A stretch of 64,000 nt of DNA, taken from positions 235,043 to 299,042 of the forward strand of contig JBKBII010000003.1 of NCBI GenBank assembly GCA_046299415.1, written 5' to 3'. The first letter of the stretch is position 1. The number at the start of each line of letters is the position of its first letter. A program made the translations under genes and the position numbers. Source of the stretch: JBKBII01 sp046299415 (GTDB taxonomy: Bacteria > Pseudomonadota > Gammaproteobacteria > Ectothiorhodospirales > Ectothiorhodospiraceae). This document shows positions 9,714-18,797 of this stretch, in pieces. Under the pieces are notes generated by a model. The model saw nothing but the letters and a program-made list of their open reading frames with translations, was not told where the DNA came from and made no database searches.

Positions 9714-10727
9714 TCAAGGGTTTTGCAACGGGGCTGACTGGAGCGGAAACTGCTCAACACGAGCACGCAGATCGACGGCGCGCGCGCGATACGCCCGAGC
9801 ACCGTCGTGCTCCGGATCGCGTTCCAGAACGCGATCCCACAAACCAATCGCCGTGTCGAGCTCCTGATTGCGGAACGCCAGAACAGCCTGCGCATGCAGA
9901 GCCTCGACGTTTTGCTCCGCAAAGGTCACCTCGGGCGTCGTCATCGTACCCAGCGCTTCGGACGGCGCCCCACGCCCCAACGCATCATCCCTAACGCGTC
10001 GATCCCTCGTCATCGCACCGGTCGTCTCGGTCTCAAATGCCCGCGGGTCCGCGGCTGATTCCTGACCAGGGACCGTGCTTTCGCGACGCGCCGGTGCCCC
10101 GCGAACGTCAGGACGCGCAACGACAGGCGCCCGCCCCAACAATGCATTCACCCGGTTCACATCCGGAAGATCGAGCATCTGGCCGGCCTGAATTCGCCGC
10201 GGCACAGCCACCTCGTTGTAACGCGCCAGCAACGCGAAGTGCCGCGGATCGCCAAGCTCCCGGGCCGCAATCACACTCAGCGACTCACCGACCTGCACCG
10301 CAGTTTTGCCAACTGGCTCACCGAGGCGTGCGCGCAAATCCGGCGCTAGAGCCGGCAAATACCGCGCGGCCAACGCGTCGTTTGCCTGTGCAGCCCGTCG
10401 CGCTTCAAGACGCTCGCGAGCCGCAGCAAAATCTCCGTTCTCGATCAGCGAAAGAATCTGCGCCTCGGCGGTGCTCGACACCTGACTCGCGGCCCCAGCT
10501 GCGACGGGGTCCGATGGCACAGGCGACGATGGTCTGACCCTCTCATCCAGGCCACCTGCGCAGCCGACCGACAGCACCGACAAAACCAGCACCAAAGCGC
10601 CGCCCACCCATGAATGGCGTTGCGTCAGGAACTGCGCCGTCACAGCGGGTCGCGCGCCAGCAACCGGCCACGGCGACACACGCAACAACGAGCCCACAGA
10701 TCCAAGCACTCGCACCACTCTCAACAC
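9714..10727 (-). CDS. LysM-domain lipoprotein with TPR-like C-terminus
   Basis: About 337 residues, predicted lipoprotein (lipobox VLSVGC). After a short helical segment comes a LysM-like domain (TAVQVGESLSVIAARELGDP to IQAGQMLDLP), the peptidoglycan-binding fold. The C-terminus has a TPR-like pair (LFRNQELDTAIGLWDRVLERDPEHDGARAYRARA-like). Start choice: GTG at 10727 has GGGAGAG seven bases upstream and lies four bases after the PP2C stop, so it looks coupled. A GTG at 10643 would give a shorter, more typical signal peptide, and longer frames overlap the phosphatase. Last gene of the kinase operon; it may tie the signal to the cell wall. Confidence 0.72.
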   Translation of the reverse strand: MLRVVRVLGSVGSLLRVSPWPVAGARPAVTAQFLTQRHSWVGGALVLVLSVLSVGCAGGLDERVRPSSPVPSDPVAAGAASQVSSTAEAQILSLIENGDFAAARERLEARRAAQANDALAARYLPALAPDLRARLGEPVGKTAVQVGESLSVIAARELGDPRHFALLARYNEVAVPRRIQAGQMLDLPDVNRVNALLGRAPVVARPDVRGAPARRESTVPGQESAADPRAFETETTGAMTRDRRVRDDALGRGAPSEALGTMTTPEVTFAEQNVEALHAQAVLAFRNQELDTAIGLWDRVLERDPEHDGARAYRARAVDLRARVEQFPLQSAPLQNP

Positions 10728-10731
10728 CCGA

Positions 10732-11688
10732 TCACTCTCCCGCAGGTGGTCTTGCCAGCCACCGCCAAAATCTACGACGCACCCTGAACGCCACGATCGA
10801 CGCATTATCACCGACCTGCCCCGTAACAGGGTCTGAACGAGCCATGACCCGCCGCAGATGACGCCAAACCGCAGGACGCCAACGCCACGCCCGCGCCAAG
10901 CACGTCCAATCGCGGTCACGGGCCGCTTCCCACGCTCCATCACTTGCAAGGATCACCGTATCACCGGGCTTTAGCCGACAGCGAAAACGATCGGGCCGCG
11001 CATCCCGCGCCCGAGTCTGATCGCACATCAGGCCGCGATACAACGCACCGGAATTCGCAGCATCCCGATGCGGCTCGCTAACCAGCCACACCTGTCGATC
11101 ACGGATGACCAGACACCGCGTGTCACCGAGATACGCACACTCCAACCAGTCGTCACAGACCATCGCCACCAGCAAGGTGCAGCCAGCAGCGCGATCCACC
11201 GTGGCCACGTCGTCCGCGGATGAGCCCACGCCATCCTCGGCTGACACCGCCACCTCAATCACGGCATCGAGCGCCTGTGCGAACGTCGCATCGAACCACG
11301 GCGCCATCGACACCCCGCAATCGGACGACATCGGCGCACTCCGCATCGCACGACCCACAGCGCCCAACGCCGCCTCGGCCGCCAACGCACCTGCATCCCG
11401 GGCCCCCACCCCACCCATACCGTCTGCGACCGCCAACAACAACTGCCGACCCTCACGCGAGCCGCCAACCAAACAACGATCTTGCTGATACGCCCGCGGC
11501 CCTTGAAGACGCCCCCAGACAACGTCGCCCACGTCCCCAACCTGGCGATCCGATACGCCGTCGCCGACCTCAGTAAAATCGCACCAAACCTCGAAGTCAT
11601 CGCGCTCCGAGCCGTCACTCGACCTGTTGCCCGCCCCTTCGGACACGTGACCATCGACCTCGCTACGACCCTCGCCGCGCCCCCTCAC
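10732..11688 (-). CDS. PP2C-family Ser/Thr protein phosphatase
   Basis: 318 residues, cytosolic. The PP2C motifs are present: VADGMGG, VILASDGAWE and DNASIVAFRV, giving the metal-binding aspartates. The first motif is altered: the usual N-E-D is QQD in PRAYQQDRC, keeping the Asp but not the Glu. It lies 25 bases after the kinase stop and most likely removes phosphates placed by that kinase. Start is a GTG at 11688 with GAGAG seven bases upstream. The N-terminal 45 residues are acidic and low in complexity; the C-terminus is Arg/Trp-rich. Confidence 0.9.
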   Translation of the reverse strand: MRGRGEGRSEVDGHVSEGAGNRSSDGSERDDFEVWCDFTEVGDGVSDRQVGDVGDVVWGRLQGPRAYQQDRCLVGGSREGRQLLLAVADGMGGVGARDAGALAAEAALGAVGRAMRSAPMSSDCGVSMAPWFDATFAQALDAVIEVAVSAEDGVGSSADDVATVDRAAGCTLLVAMVCDDWLECAYLGDTRCLVIRDRQVWLVSEPHRDAANSGALYRGLMCDQTRARDARPDRFRCRLKPGDTVILASDGAWEAARDRDWTCLARAWRWRPAVWRHLRRVMARSDPVTGQVGDNASIVAFRVRRRFWRWLARPPAGE

Positions 11689-11713
11689 CCGACGACTCTC
11701 AACGATCCGCCGC

Positions 11714-13864
11714 TCATCGCCGGCTATCCTTCGAAGCCCGCTTTTTCTCGGCCAAAATCACCGCGGACCGGTCTGGCAACCGGCGATACTTTTCGCGTTC
11801 GATCTCATCATCCAAGACAGGATCGTCAGCAGCCCTCGACAGGATTCCATCGGTCGAAGACCCGCCCGACGAACCGCCGAACGCAGAGCCGGACCGATCC
11901 GCGTCAGGCGCCTCGTCGTTCGCGGCGCTTTTCGGCTTTGATACTGCCCACGAAGACGAATCAACGTCGCGCGCACTCTCTGGCTTGAAAGGTGCCGCCC
12001 TGCCGGTTTCCGACACGGCCGAATCCGAATCACTCGTCGGGGACTCGCCACGCGCGATATCAGCGGGTGCCGCATCGCCCGACACCGCATCAACAGGCGC
12101 GGCGTCGACAGGCACCGAGGCCACGGACCTGGAGTCAGCGAATCCACTTGACGCGGATTCCGATCGGACTGGCGCGACCAGATTCGTCAGCGTCTGTAGG
12201 CGCAGACTCAAGGCCTCGGCCATGCGGTTGAACCGACGATATAAAGTGCCAAACGCCTCGTTACCGCGTATCGGAATTCTGCGCGCCAAGTCACCCGCGG
12301 CAAAATCCGCCAGAGCTGAATCGAGGCGATGAACCACTCGCCGAAATCTCACGACGATCCAGAACGCCCCCACCGCCACCGCCAATGTCAGCGCACCCAG
12401 CAACCAAAACTGGACAAGCCGCCGCGCCGCCATCTGCGCATCGAGGGCCGTCCGATCGAACCAAGCCTCCAGACGACCGACCGTCCTCTGGCTATACGTG
12501 ATCTCACGCGAAAACTGCCACATAGACGCCTCGCGGTCGTGCTCGATGACCACATTCGGATGCTCGATCACTCGACTCGCAGCCGGCGCCGAATTCGCCT
12601 CACCCACCTCCGCCAGAATGACGCCCCCGGCATCAAAAATGGCCAAAGCCACAGCGTCATCGCGACCGACAAGATCCGTCAACGTGCCGCTCAACGCTGC
12701 AGCGTCCTCCAGCACCACATCCTCGGCCAAGAAGCGACCCACCAACGCCATCCACGCACTCAGTGCCGCAGTCGCATTGTCCTCGAGCAATGCGCGATCG
12801 CGTGCCAACACCCACTCGCTCGCGGCACCGCCGAGCAGAGCCGTTACCAGTGCCACGGCCACCGCGCTGCGCCGTGCCACCCCCATGACATCGCGTTCCG
12901 CGCTCCCGACATCCGTCCATTCGTGTTCGATATCGAGTAGCCACTGCACCACGACCTTCGCCGACGCCGGGCGCTCCTGCGGATTACTTGCCAGCAAAGC
13001 CTCTACCAGAGCCAACATCGCATCCGGCCGCTTACCGCCGGGCACATTCATTTCTGACGGCCATTTCAGCGTCTGGCGTTGTCCTCGCGCGATCGCTTCG
13101 AGAATCGCCTTTGGCGTTTCGCCGTCGTACGGCCACTGCGCCGTAATCAGATGAAACAGCAAGACCCCCAGCGCATACAAATCGGCTGCCGTGCTCGGCC
13201 CACTGCGCAGACGCACCCGCTCGGGTGCCAAATAACGCAGTGTCGCCTCGAGGCCGCGATCGGCGCCGTCGTGAGCGCCATCCTTTTCGCGCTGGCGCCA
13301 TGCCGTGGCTGGATTACGCGTCGCCAAACCAAAATCGGCGAGCTTGACCGGCGCGTCGGGATGGTCGAAGGCCAACAGCGCATTTTCGGCTTTGACATCA
13401 CCATGAATCACCGAACGCTCGTGCGCATAGGCCAGACCCTCGGCCAATTGGCGCACCCAACGCAAGATCGTCAGGGCACTCAAGCCCCCCTCTGATCGGC
13501 AACGCCGAACCATCTCGGCAAGAGATCGCCCCGGCATCCACTCCATGACCAAAAACGGCTGGCGGCCGTGCGCACTCACGTCGTGGAGCGCAACAATCGA
13601 AGGATGCGACAGCGGCCCGGAAATCGCCGCCTCGACGACGAAACGCGCGCGATCGCGAGTCGTCGCAACACGCTCGGGATGCGGCACTTTGAGCGCCACA
13701 TCGCGATGCGCCAAGGTATCGAAACCGCGATAGACCGTTGCCGACGAGCCTGTCGCCACATGCTCGCGAACCTCATACCGGCCGAGGCGCTTGAGCTTGA
13801 GCGTCGGCGCCGCGCCCGCCGCACCCGCGACAACGCCAAGTTTGCCCGCGCGAAGGTCGCTCAA
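11714..13864 (-). CDS. transmembrane Ser/Thr protein kinase with periplasmic loop and HAMP domain
   Basis: About 716 residues from the TTG at 13864, which overlaps the FHA stop (TTGA); a longer frame to 13954 is open but overlaps the FHA gene. Kinase domain at about 25-310 has a Gly-loop ATGSSATVYRG, Lys59 (VALK), the catalytic loop HGDVKAEN (HGD instead of HRD), DFG at 177 and APE at 213. Next come one membrane helix (about 331-350), a ~130-residue periplasmic loop, a second helix (about 483-507) and a HAMP domain (507-560). A long Ser/Ala/Asp-rich tail ends in a charged helix. Phosphorylates proteins in the cytosol, probably in response to an envelope signal; FHA and PP2C neighbours are likely partners. 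Confidence 0.9.
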   Translation of the reverse strand: MSDLRAGKLGVVAGAAGAAPTLKLKRLGRYEVREHVATGSSATVYRGFDTLAHRDVALKVPHPERVATTRDRARFVVEAAISGPLSHPSIVALHDVSAHGRQPFLVMEWMPGRSLAEMVRRCRSEGGLSALTILRWVRQLAEGLAYAHERSVIHGDVKAENALLAFDHPDAPVKLADFGLATRNPATAWRQREKDGAHDGADRGLEATLRYLAPERVRLRSGPSTAADLYALGVLLFHLITAQWPYDGETPKAILEAIARGQRQTLKWPSEMNVPGGKRPDAMLALVEALLASNPQERPASAKVVVQWLLDIEHEWTDVGSAERDVMGVARRSAVAVALVTALLGGAASEWVLARDRALLEDNATAALSAWMALVGRFLAEDVVLEDAAALSGTLTDLVGRDDAVALAIFDAGGVILAEVGEANSAPAASRVIEHPNVVIEHDREASMWQFSREITYSQRTVGRLEAWFDRTALDAQMAARRLVQFWLLGALTLAVAVGAFWIVVRFRRVVHRLDSALADFAAGDLARRIPIRGNEAFGTLYRRFNRMAEALSLRLQTLTNLVAPVRSESASSGFADSRSVASVPVDAAPVDAVSGDAAPADIARGESPTSDSDSAVSETGRAAPFKPESARDVDSSSWAVSKPKSAANDEAPDADRSGSAFGGSSGGSSTDGILSRAADDPVLDDEIEREKYRRLPDRSAVILAEKKRASKDSRR

Positions 13865-14427
13865 AACCCGCCTCGCACCAACGCCCAAACGATCGCCACC
13901 AAAAGCGACGCAGCCGCCACAAAACCAACCAATCCAACCAGCCGCCACAGCCAAAGGCGACGTCGTCGCGCAGCGACCAACGCCGCGTCGGGCGCGACAA
14001 ACTTCAGCGTCACACTTCCCAACTGAATCTGATCACCATCGCTCAAATTGGTCTCGGAGACTCGTCGTCCGTTGACGAACAACCCGTTGGTCGACAACGC
14101 ATCGATGATCTGCCACTCGCTGTCATGTCGTACCAACATCGCATGCAGAAACGACACCCCCTCGGCGTCGAGCACCACATCGGCATCGCTCGGCCGTCGA
14201 CCGATTCTCACACGATCCTGATCGAGCACGAACACATCACCCGAATTCAGCCCCGCCAACACCACGAGCGTCGGATGCAACGCCATCACAGCCACCGACG
14301 CACCGTCCTGCGGGGCATCAGGAAGATCGGACGCATCGACAAATACCGTGCCCTGCGGGCCGCGGTCACGTGTCGATCTCGAAGAGCCCGCCATTGAACG
14401 CGCCCGCCAGCGCTCGCGAATCGTCAT
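13861..14427 (-). CDS. FHA-domain membrane protein
   Basis: 188 residues. A forkhead-associated domain at about 75-145 shows the phosphothreonine-pocket pattern: VRIGRRPSDADVVLDAEGVSFLHA, then DALSTNGLFVNGRRV and LSDGDQIQLGSV. A single C-terminal membrane helix (LVGLVGFVAAASLLVAIVWAL) anchors it with the FHA domain in the cytosol. The ATG at 14427 overlaps the TraB-family stop as ATGA. FHA proteins bind phosphorylated threonines, so it is a natural reader for the adjacent kinase. Confidence 0.9.
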   Translation of the reverse strand: MTIRERWRARSMAGSSRSTRDRGPQGTVFVDASDLPDAPQDGASVAVMALHPTLVVLAGLNSGDVFVLDQDRVRIGRRPSDADVVLDAEGVSFLHAMLVRHDSEWQIIDALSTNGLFVNGRRVSETNLSDGDQIQLGSVTLKFVAPDAALVAARRRRLWLWRLVGLVGFVAAASLLVAIVWALVRGGF

Positions 14428-15830
14428 AACCCAGCGTCCCCGGCGGCGAACAAGCGCCCAAGGATCCACGCGCCGCCTGCATACGTACCGATTGCCGAAC
14501 CAAAAGTCGTCAACAAAAACACCAGAAACACCCGCGATACACGGTTTCGCCACCACCCGCGGGCGCTCGTCGCGTCGTGACGCAGACGCGCAAAGTCACC
14601 GACCTCGGGTTTACGCAACCAGATCTCGATTGCCGCCGCGACAAAACCAACACCGATCGTCGGATTCAGCGACGTCAGCGGCGCCGCAAACATCGCGCCG
14701 ATAATCGTCAATGGATGCGCGCCAGCGATGATCGCGCCCAGCGCCGCCAACCCACCATTGATCAATACCCAGTCCAAGACCAACTGCCACCCAAGACCAG
14801 GATTGCGGGAAAACCCGATTGCGAATCCCGTTAAGATCACCGCAACGATGACCCAGGGCACAAACTTCGGCCAGCGCGCCTTGGGCGGCGTCGTTTCCAA
14901 ACGCGCCAACGCCGCATCGGGATCCGGACCGTGTCCCGACTCTCCGTGGACCGACGCCACAGCCGTGACAGAAGTGCCCAATGGCGCCGCTGCAGCCCTG
15001 CGTCCCGTCGCCGCGGTATCAACGGCGGACACCTCAAAAGCGTCGGCACGCGCGTCACGAAACGCTTCGAGGCGACGCGCAATACCAGCCAGATGGCCGG
15101 CCCCGACAACCACCAGCACGCGCCGCGGTGGCACCTCGTGCTCGGGCGCCACAAGGCGAGCCAGCTGGGCCGCCATATACGCGTCGCGCTCATCGATCAA
15201 GATGCGGTACAACGGCGCCGACTCCGCAGCGAACTCATCAAAGGTCGACTCGAGCAGATCGCCCTCCTTCAGGCGCTCGATCTCCTGCTCCGCGATCTCA
15301 TCACGCGACAGCACCGATCCCAACAAACCACCAACGAGCCCCCAACGCTGCCACCAGGGAACAGCCCGATAGGCCCGGCGCAACGTCAAACCCACATCAC
15401 GATCGATCAACGCGAGTGCGATCCCGCGATCGAAAGCGCCCTCCATCGCCGCGCGCATTTCGGCGCCAGGCTCGATCCCGTACTGCTCAGCCAGGCGCGT
15501 CTGATACGCCCCGAGCGCAAGGCTCGCCGCCACCATCGGCGCCCGTCCGCTACGAATCACCTCGAACAGATTCATCCGGGCCAGCGCGTCGGGATCATTG
15601 ATCGCACGCGCACGCGCCTCGCACAGCTCGACCGCAACGACGTCAAACGCCTCCAATGCGAGCAAGCGACGTACCGTCTCGGCCGATTCCCGCGACACAT
15701 GCGCAGTACCCAGCAAAACGAACTCGGTCGAACCCACGGACAGCCGAACGGACGGCTCATCGCGCAAGGCCGCAGCGAAGCGCGCCGACAAGTCTTCGAC
15801 AACCACGTCCGATCTCTCTCCAGGGCTCAT
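14424..15830 (-). CDS. TraB/PrgY-family membrane protein
   Basis: 468 residues. The N-terminal TraB domain has the GTAHVSRESAE motif (about 41-51) and a second GxGH motif, VVGAGHLAGIA (about 238). The C-terminal 150 residues contain several membrane helices (VPWVIVAVILTGFAIGF and following). Related to enterococcal PrgY/TraB, which shut down pheromone, and to the TIKI/GumN metalloprotease-like superfamily; the reaction here is unknown. First gene of the five-gene signalling operon. ATG at 15830. Confidence 0.85.
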   Translation of the reverse strand: MSPGERSDVVVEDLSARFAAALRDEPSVRLSVGSTEFVLLGTAHVSRESAETVRRLLALEAFDVVAVELCEARARAINDPDALARMNLFEVIRSGRAPMVAASLALGAYQTRLAEQYGIEPGAEMRAAMEGAFDRGIALALIDRDVGLTLRRAYRAVPWWQRWGLVGGLLGSVLSRDEIAEQEIERLKEGDLLESTFDEFAAESAPLYRILIDERDAYMAAQLARLVAPEHEVPPRRVLVVVGAGHLAGIARRLEAFRDARADAFEVSAVDTAATGRRAAAAPLGTSVTAVASVHGESGHGPDPDAALARLETTPPKARWPKFVPWVIVAVILTGFAIGFSRNPGLGWQLVLDWVLINGGLAALGAIIAGAHPLTIIGAMFAAPLTSLNPTIGVGFVAAAIEIWLRKPEVGDFARLRHDATSARGWWRNRVSRVFLVFLLTTFGSAIGTYAGGAWILGRLFAAGDAGL

Positions 15831-16256
15831 CCCAAAACTCCCATTTCAATCGCCCCGCCGACTGTCTGACAGGCACGCTCGAAGGGCATCCGCCGACGCC
15901 AAAACCCGCCGCAAACCATCCGTCGGCCACTGCGCTCCCACTCGAACCCCACTGCGGTGCCTCCACTTGAACCCTAACTAGTGAGTCGACGCCCGTTCTA
16001 CATTGAGCGCCAACGTCTGCCCGAGTTTGTCAGCGAAAAACCTGCGGACAAAGTTTGCCGGCAACCACGGGCGTAGGCCCAGATTCCGCTCAAGTCCCAC
16101 TGCCAAGCTCTGCATCCCATGCACAAGCGCGACACTCCACCGAGAACGCCGCGCGCGATCGTCATCAAGGCTGCGAAGCTCCCTAGGCTCTCATGACAAC
16201 CCGGGCAATCACCAGCAGACGAGACCCGCCAAGCGCGGCAAGTCGTTCAGCATGCC
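15831..16256. other. intergenic region between two minus-strand genes
   Basis: About 425 bases between the stop of the phosphatase-family gene and the TraB-family start. It probably contains the operon promoter, but I cannot point to convincing boxes. No gene seen. Confidence 0.4.
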
Positions 16257-17261
16257 CTAACCGCGAACAGCGGCCCACCACGCCTCGAACAACCCGGGCG
16301 AGCGCGCCGCAATCGCCGAACGCTTGACTTCATCGCTCGGCACACACACCGACTGCCCCGCCAGATCAGAAGCCAAACCGCCGCCCGCACTCAGCAACAC
16401 GCTGCCCGCCGCCGAATCCCAACTCGCCTGCCCACCGTGCAGATACACATCAGCCCGGCCTGCCGCCAGCCATGCCCACTCCAACGCACAAGCACCAAGA
16501 TTACGCATCGAATGCAACGATTCCGCGTCAGCTGATGACCGTTGACAGAACAACCGCTGGCGCAGATCCATCGCCAATCGTTTGGAATCGACCAGCCCGA
16601 TCGCGTCAGTCAGCGCCGCGGGCGCGTCGCGACGAGGCTTCACCACTGCGCCGTTCAGCTCCAGTGCACCACCCCTTAGAGCGACAAACGACTCATCGCG
16701 CCACGGATCGATCGTGATTCCCGCGACGACAGTGTTGTCCGCCACCAACGCAATCGACAGCGCGAAAAACGGCAGACCCGCGACGAAATTCGACGTTCCG
16801 TCGAGAGGATCGACAAGCCAATAAACCGCCGAGCGCCGTCTCAGTTCGGCGCGTGTACCCGCCGGCTGCTCTTCACTCAACACCGGCCAACCGAAGGGTG
16901 ACAGCGCTGCTCGCAGTGCCCGATCAACGGCGAGATCGGTCGGCGTCACGAGCGAGCCATCCGGCTTACGTTCGACGCCCCGACCAACGGCTAGGCCATC
17001 AGCGTCGGGCAGAAAACCCGCCAGCAAGACATCGCGCGCAATTTCACGCGCAACCCGCTTGACCGCGTCAACGGCCACAACGACGTCGTGGCGATCGCTT
17101 TCCACGCCTCCCGTCCAGAGCCCGCCGTCGAAACCACTCCGACCCGCCCCAGAGTCATCGCTCCGCCGACCAGCGACCGCCGCACCGTGGGCATCCAGAC
17201 GATCACCGCGCCGGGCCTCATTCGCCTCGGACCCGTGAGCCCCGATTAATCGTCGAACCAT
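16257..17261 (-). CDS. inositol-monophosphatase-family phosphatase
   Basis: 334 residues. Li+-sensitive phosphatase fold: metal site Glu130-Glu131 (LSEEQP), motif VDPLDGTSNF at 150-159 and a second motif WDSAAGSVLLSAGGG. These mark the IMPase/FBPase-like superfamily; the loop after DPLDGTSNF favours IMPase (SuhB-like) over CysQ, but the substrate could also be a 3'-phosphonucleotide. The first ~55 residues are extra and low in complexity. Start ATG at 17261 follows GGTGGCGG; a GTG at 17270 is also open. Divergent from the DUF3301 gene. Confidence 0.85.
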   Translation of the reverse strand: MVRRLIGAHGSEANEARRGDRLDAHGAAVAGRRSDDSGAGRSGFDGGLWTGGVESDRHDVVVAVDAVKRVAREIARDVLLAGFLPDADGLAVGRGVERKPDGSLVTPTDLAVDRALRAALSPFGWPVLSEEQPAGTRAELRRRSAVYWLVDPLDGTSNFVAGLPFFALSIALVADNTVVAGITIDPWRDESFVALRGGALELNGAVVKPRRDAPAALTDAIGLVDSKRLAMDLRQRLFCQRSSADAESLHSMRNLGACALEWAWLAAGRADVYLHGGQASWDSAAGSVLLSAGGGLASDLAGQSVCVPSDEVKRSAIAARSPGLFEAWWAAVRG

Positions 17262-17356
17262 CACCGCCACCCATCACGTATCCGAGCGCCACGTCGCATC
17301 AGCCAACATTTCCACACCAAAAATCGCCGTAGATTGATTCGCCGTAGAATACCGTC

Positions 17357-17719
17357 GTGGACTGGATGCCGTGGATCCTCGCCTTCGCTGTGGCTGCGTT
17401 GTACGCCAACGACAGCCTGCAGCAACTTGAACGCGCACGCCGCCACGCGCGCGACGCCTGCCTGCGCGCCGAAGTTCAGTTCCTTGACCATTCGGTCGTT
17501 CGCGATGGCATCGTCCTGCGTCGCCACGCCGGCGGCGTCGCGATCGAACGCCGCTACCGCTTCGAGTTTGCCACCGACGGCCGCGCACGATTGACCGGGC
17601 GTCTGACCCTACTGCGCGGCCGATTGATTGCATTGACGATGGACGCCGGCGACGGCAGCGGAGCGATCATCGAGAACGACCCGAACACCACGACGAGACC
17701 ACCGGATCACACACCATGA
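17357..17719 (+). CDS. DUF3301 family protein
   Basis: 120 residues. One N-terminal hydrophobic helix (WMPWILAFAVAALYA) is followed by a small domain with the DUF3301 pattern: ACLRAEVQFLDHSVV, then a basic RYRFEFATDGRARLTGRLTLL. Found mainly in gammaproteobacteria; function unknown. It ends 10 bases before oxyR and likely shares its transcript. Confidence 0.8.
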   Translation: MDWMPWILAFAVAALYANDSLQQLERARRHARDACLRAEVQFLDHSVVRDGIVLRRHAGGVAIERRYRFEFATDGRARLTGRLTLLRGRLIALTMDAGDGSGAIIENDPNTTTRPPDHTP

Positions 17720-17729
17720 CGCTCGCCCG

Positions 17730-18797
17730 ATGACACTTTCCCAGTTGCGCTACTTCATCGCGGTCGCGCGCGAACGACACTTTGGGCGTGCGGCCCAAGC
17801 CTGCCATATCGCACAACCCTCGCTGTCCAGCGCGATCAAAAAGCTCGAAAAAGAACTCGACGTCCTTTTGTTCGAGCGTTCACACAACGAGGTCCAGCTG
17901 ACACCCGCAGGCGAAGCCCTTGTCCGGCAGGCGCAGCTCGTCGTGCGAGAAGCCGAAACACTGAAGACGCTCGCGATTCAAAACCAAGACCCCCTCGCCG
18001 GCCCCCTGCGCATCGGCGTGATTTACACCATCGCGCCGTACTTACTGCCCGAACTGATCCCCGTGCTTCACGAACGCGCGCCGCAGATGCCGTTGATGAT
18101 CCGCGAGGGCTACACACGCGACCTGCGCGTCGCCCTGCGCGCCGGCGAGCTCGACGCCATCATCATCTCGCTGCCCTTCACCGAACCCGGCGTCGTCACG
18201 CTTCCGCTATACGACGAACCCTTCGTCGCCGTCCTGCCAGCCAGCCACCCGCTGATCCAACGCGAAGCCCTTGAACCCGCCGACCTCGCCCGCGACCGCC
18301 TTTTGATGCTCGGGGCCGGCCACTGCTTTCGCGATCAACTCCTCGCACAATGTCCCGAATGCGCACAACCGGATACATCGTTCAGCGGCGCGCTCGAAGG
18401 CTCGTCGCTGGAAACGATCCGGCACATGGTCGCCTCAGGTATGGGCGTCACGATTCTGCCCTGTACCGCAGCGAGTGGCGACCGCACCGGCCGCCACCTG
18501 CTCAAGGTTCGCCGCTTCGACAACCCGCCTTCTCGCCGCGTCGCGGTTGCTTGGCGCACCGGCTTTCCGCGTACCGAAGCGATCGAAACCCTGCGCCGCG
18601 CCGCGCTCGCAGCCGATCTCACCTGTGTCCGTTTCATACGACCGGGCGAGGTGCCACCGGTCCCGAGCCAGCGTGAGTCGACGTCCGGCGCCGCCACACG
18701 CCCATACAGCCGAGCAGAACCGGCCAGCACGACCGCGTATGCCGCCCCCGGCGCCGTCTCCAGCGACACCAGTCACTCCGACGACGATGTCTATTGA
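17730..18797 (+). CDS. oxyR: hydrogen-peroxide sensor OxyR (LysR family)
   Basis: 355 residues. The N-terminal winged HTH (TLSQLRYFIAVARERHFGRAA) is followed by a LysR substrate domain. In the redox loop GAGHCFRDQLLAQCPE the two cysteines fall at residues 199 and 208, the same numbers as the disulfide pair in E. coli OxyR; a third, Cys211, is extra. Oxidation to the 199-208 disulfide activates catalase and peroxidase genes in known systems. The C-terminus extends about 50 residues beyond the usual end and is low in complexity. No peroxidase gene is adjacent. Confidence 0.95.
   Translation: MTLSQLRYFIAVARERHFGRAAQACHIAQPSLSSAIKKLEKELDVLLFERSHNEVQLTPAGEALVRQAQLVVREAETLKTLAIQNQDPLAGPLRIGVIYTIAPYLLPELIPVLHERAPQMPLMIREGYTRDLRVALRAGELDAIIISLPFTEPGVVTLPLYDEPFVAVLPASHPLIQREALEPADLARDRLLMLGAGHCFRDQLLAQCPECAQPDTSFSGALEGSSLETIRHMVASGMGVTILPCTAASGDRTGRHLLKVRRFDNPPSRRVAVAWRTGFPRTEAIETLRRAALAADLTCVRFIRPGEVPPVPSQRESTSGAATRPYSRAEPASTTAYAAPGAVSSDTSHSDDDVY

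Noticed and set aside
9714..15830. Type VI secretion regulatory set (PpkA/PppA/Fha)
   Set aside because: The kinase, phosphatase and FHA trio suggests it, but no tss/vgr/hcp gene is in the window and the TraB and LysM partners are not typical.
14931..15869. Plus-strand open frame of about 310 residues
   Set aside because: Antisense to the TraB-family gene; His/Arg/Gln-rich composition typical of a shadow in this GC-rich DNA.
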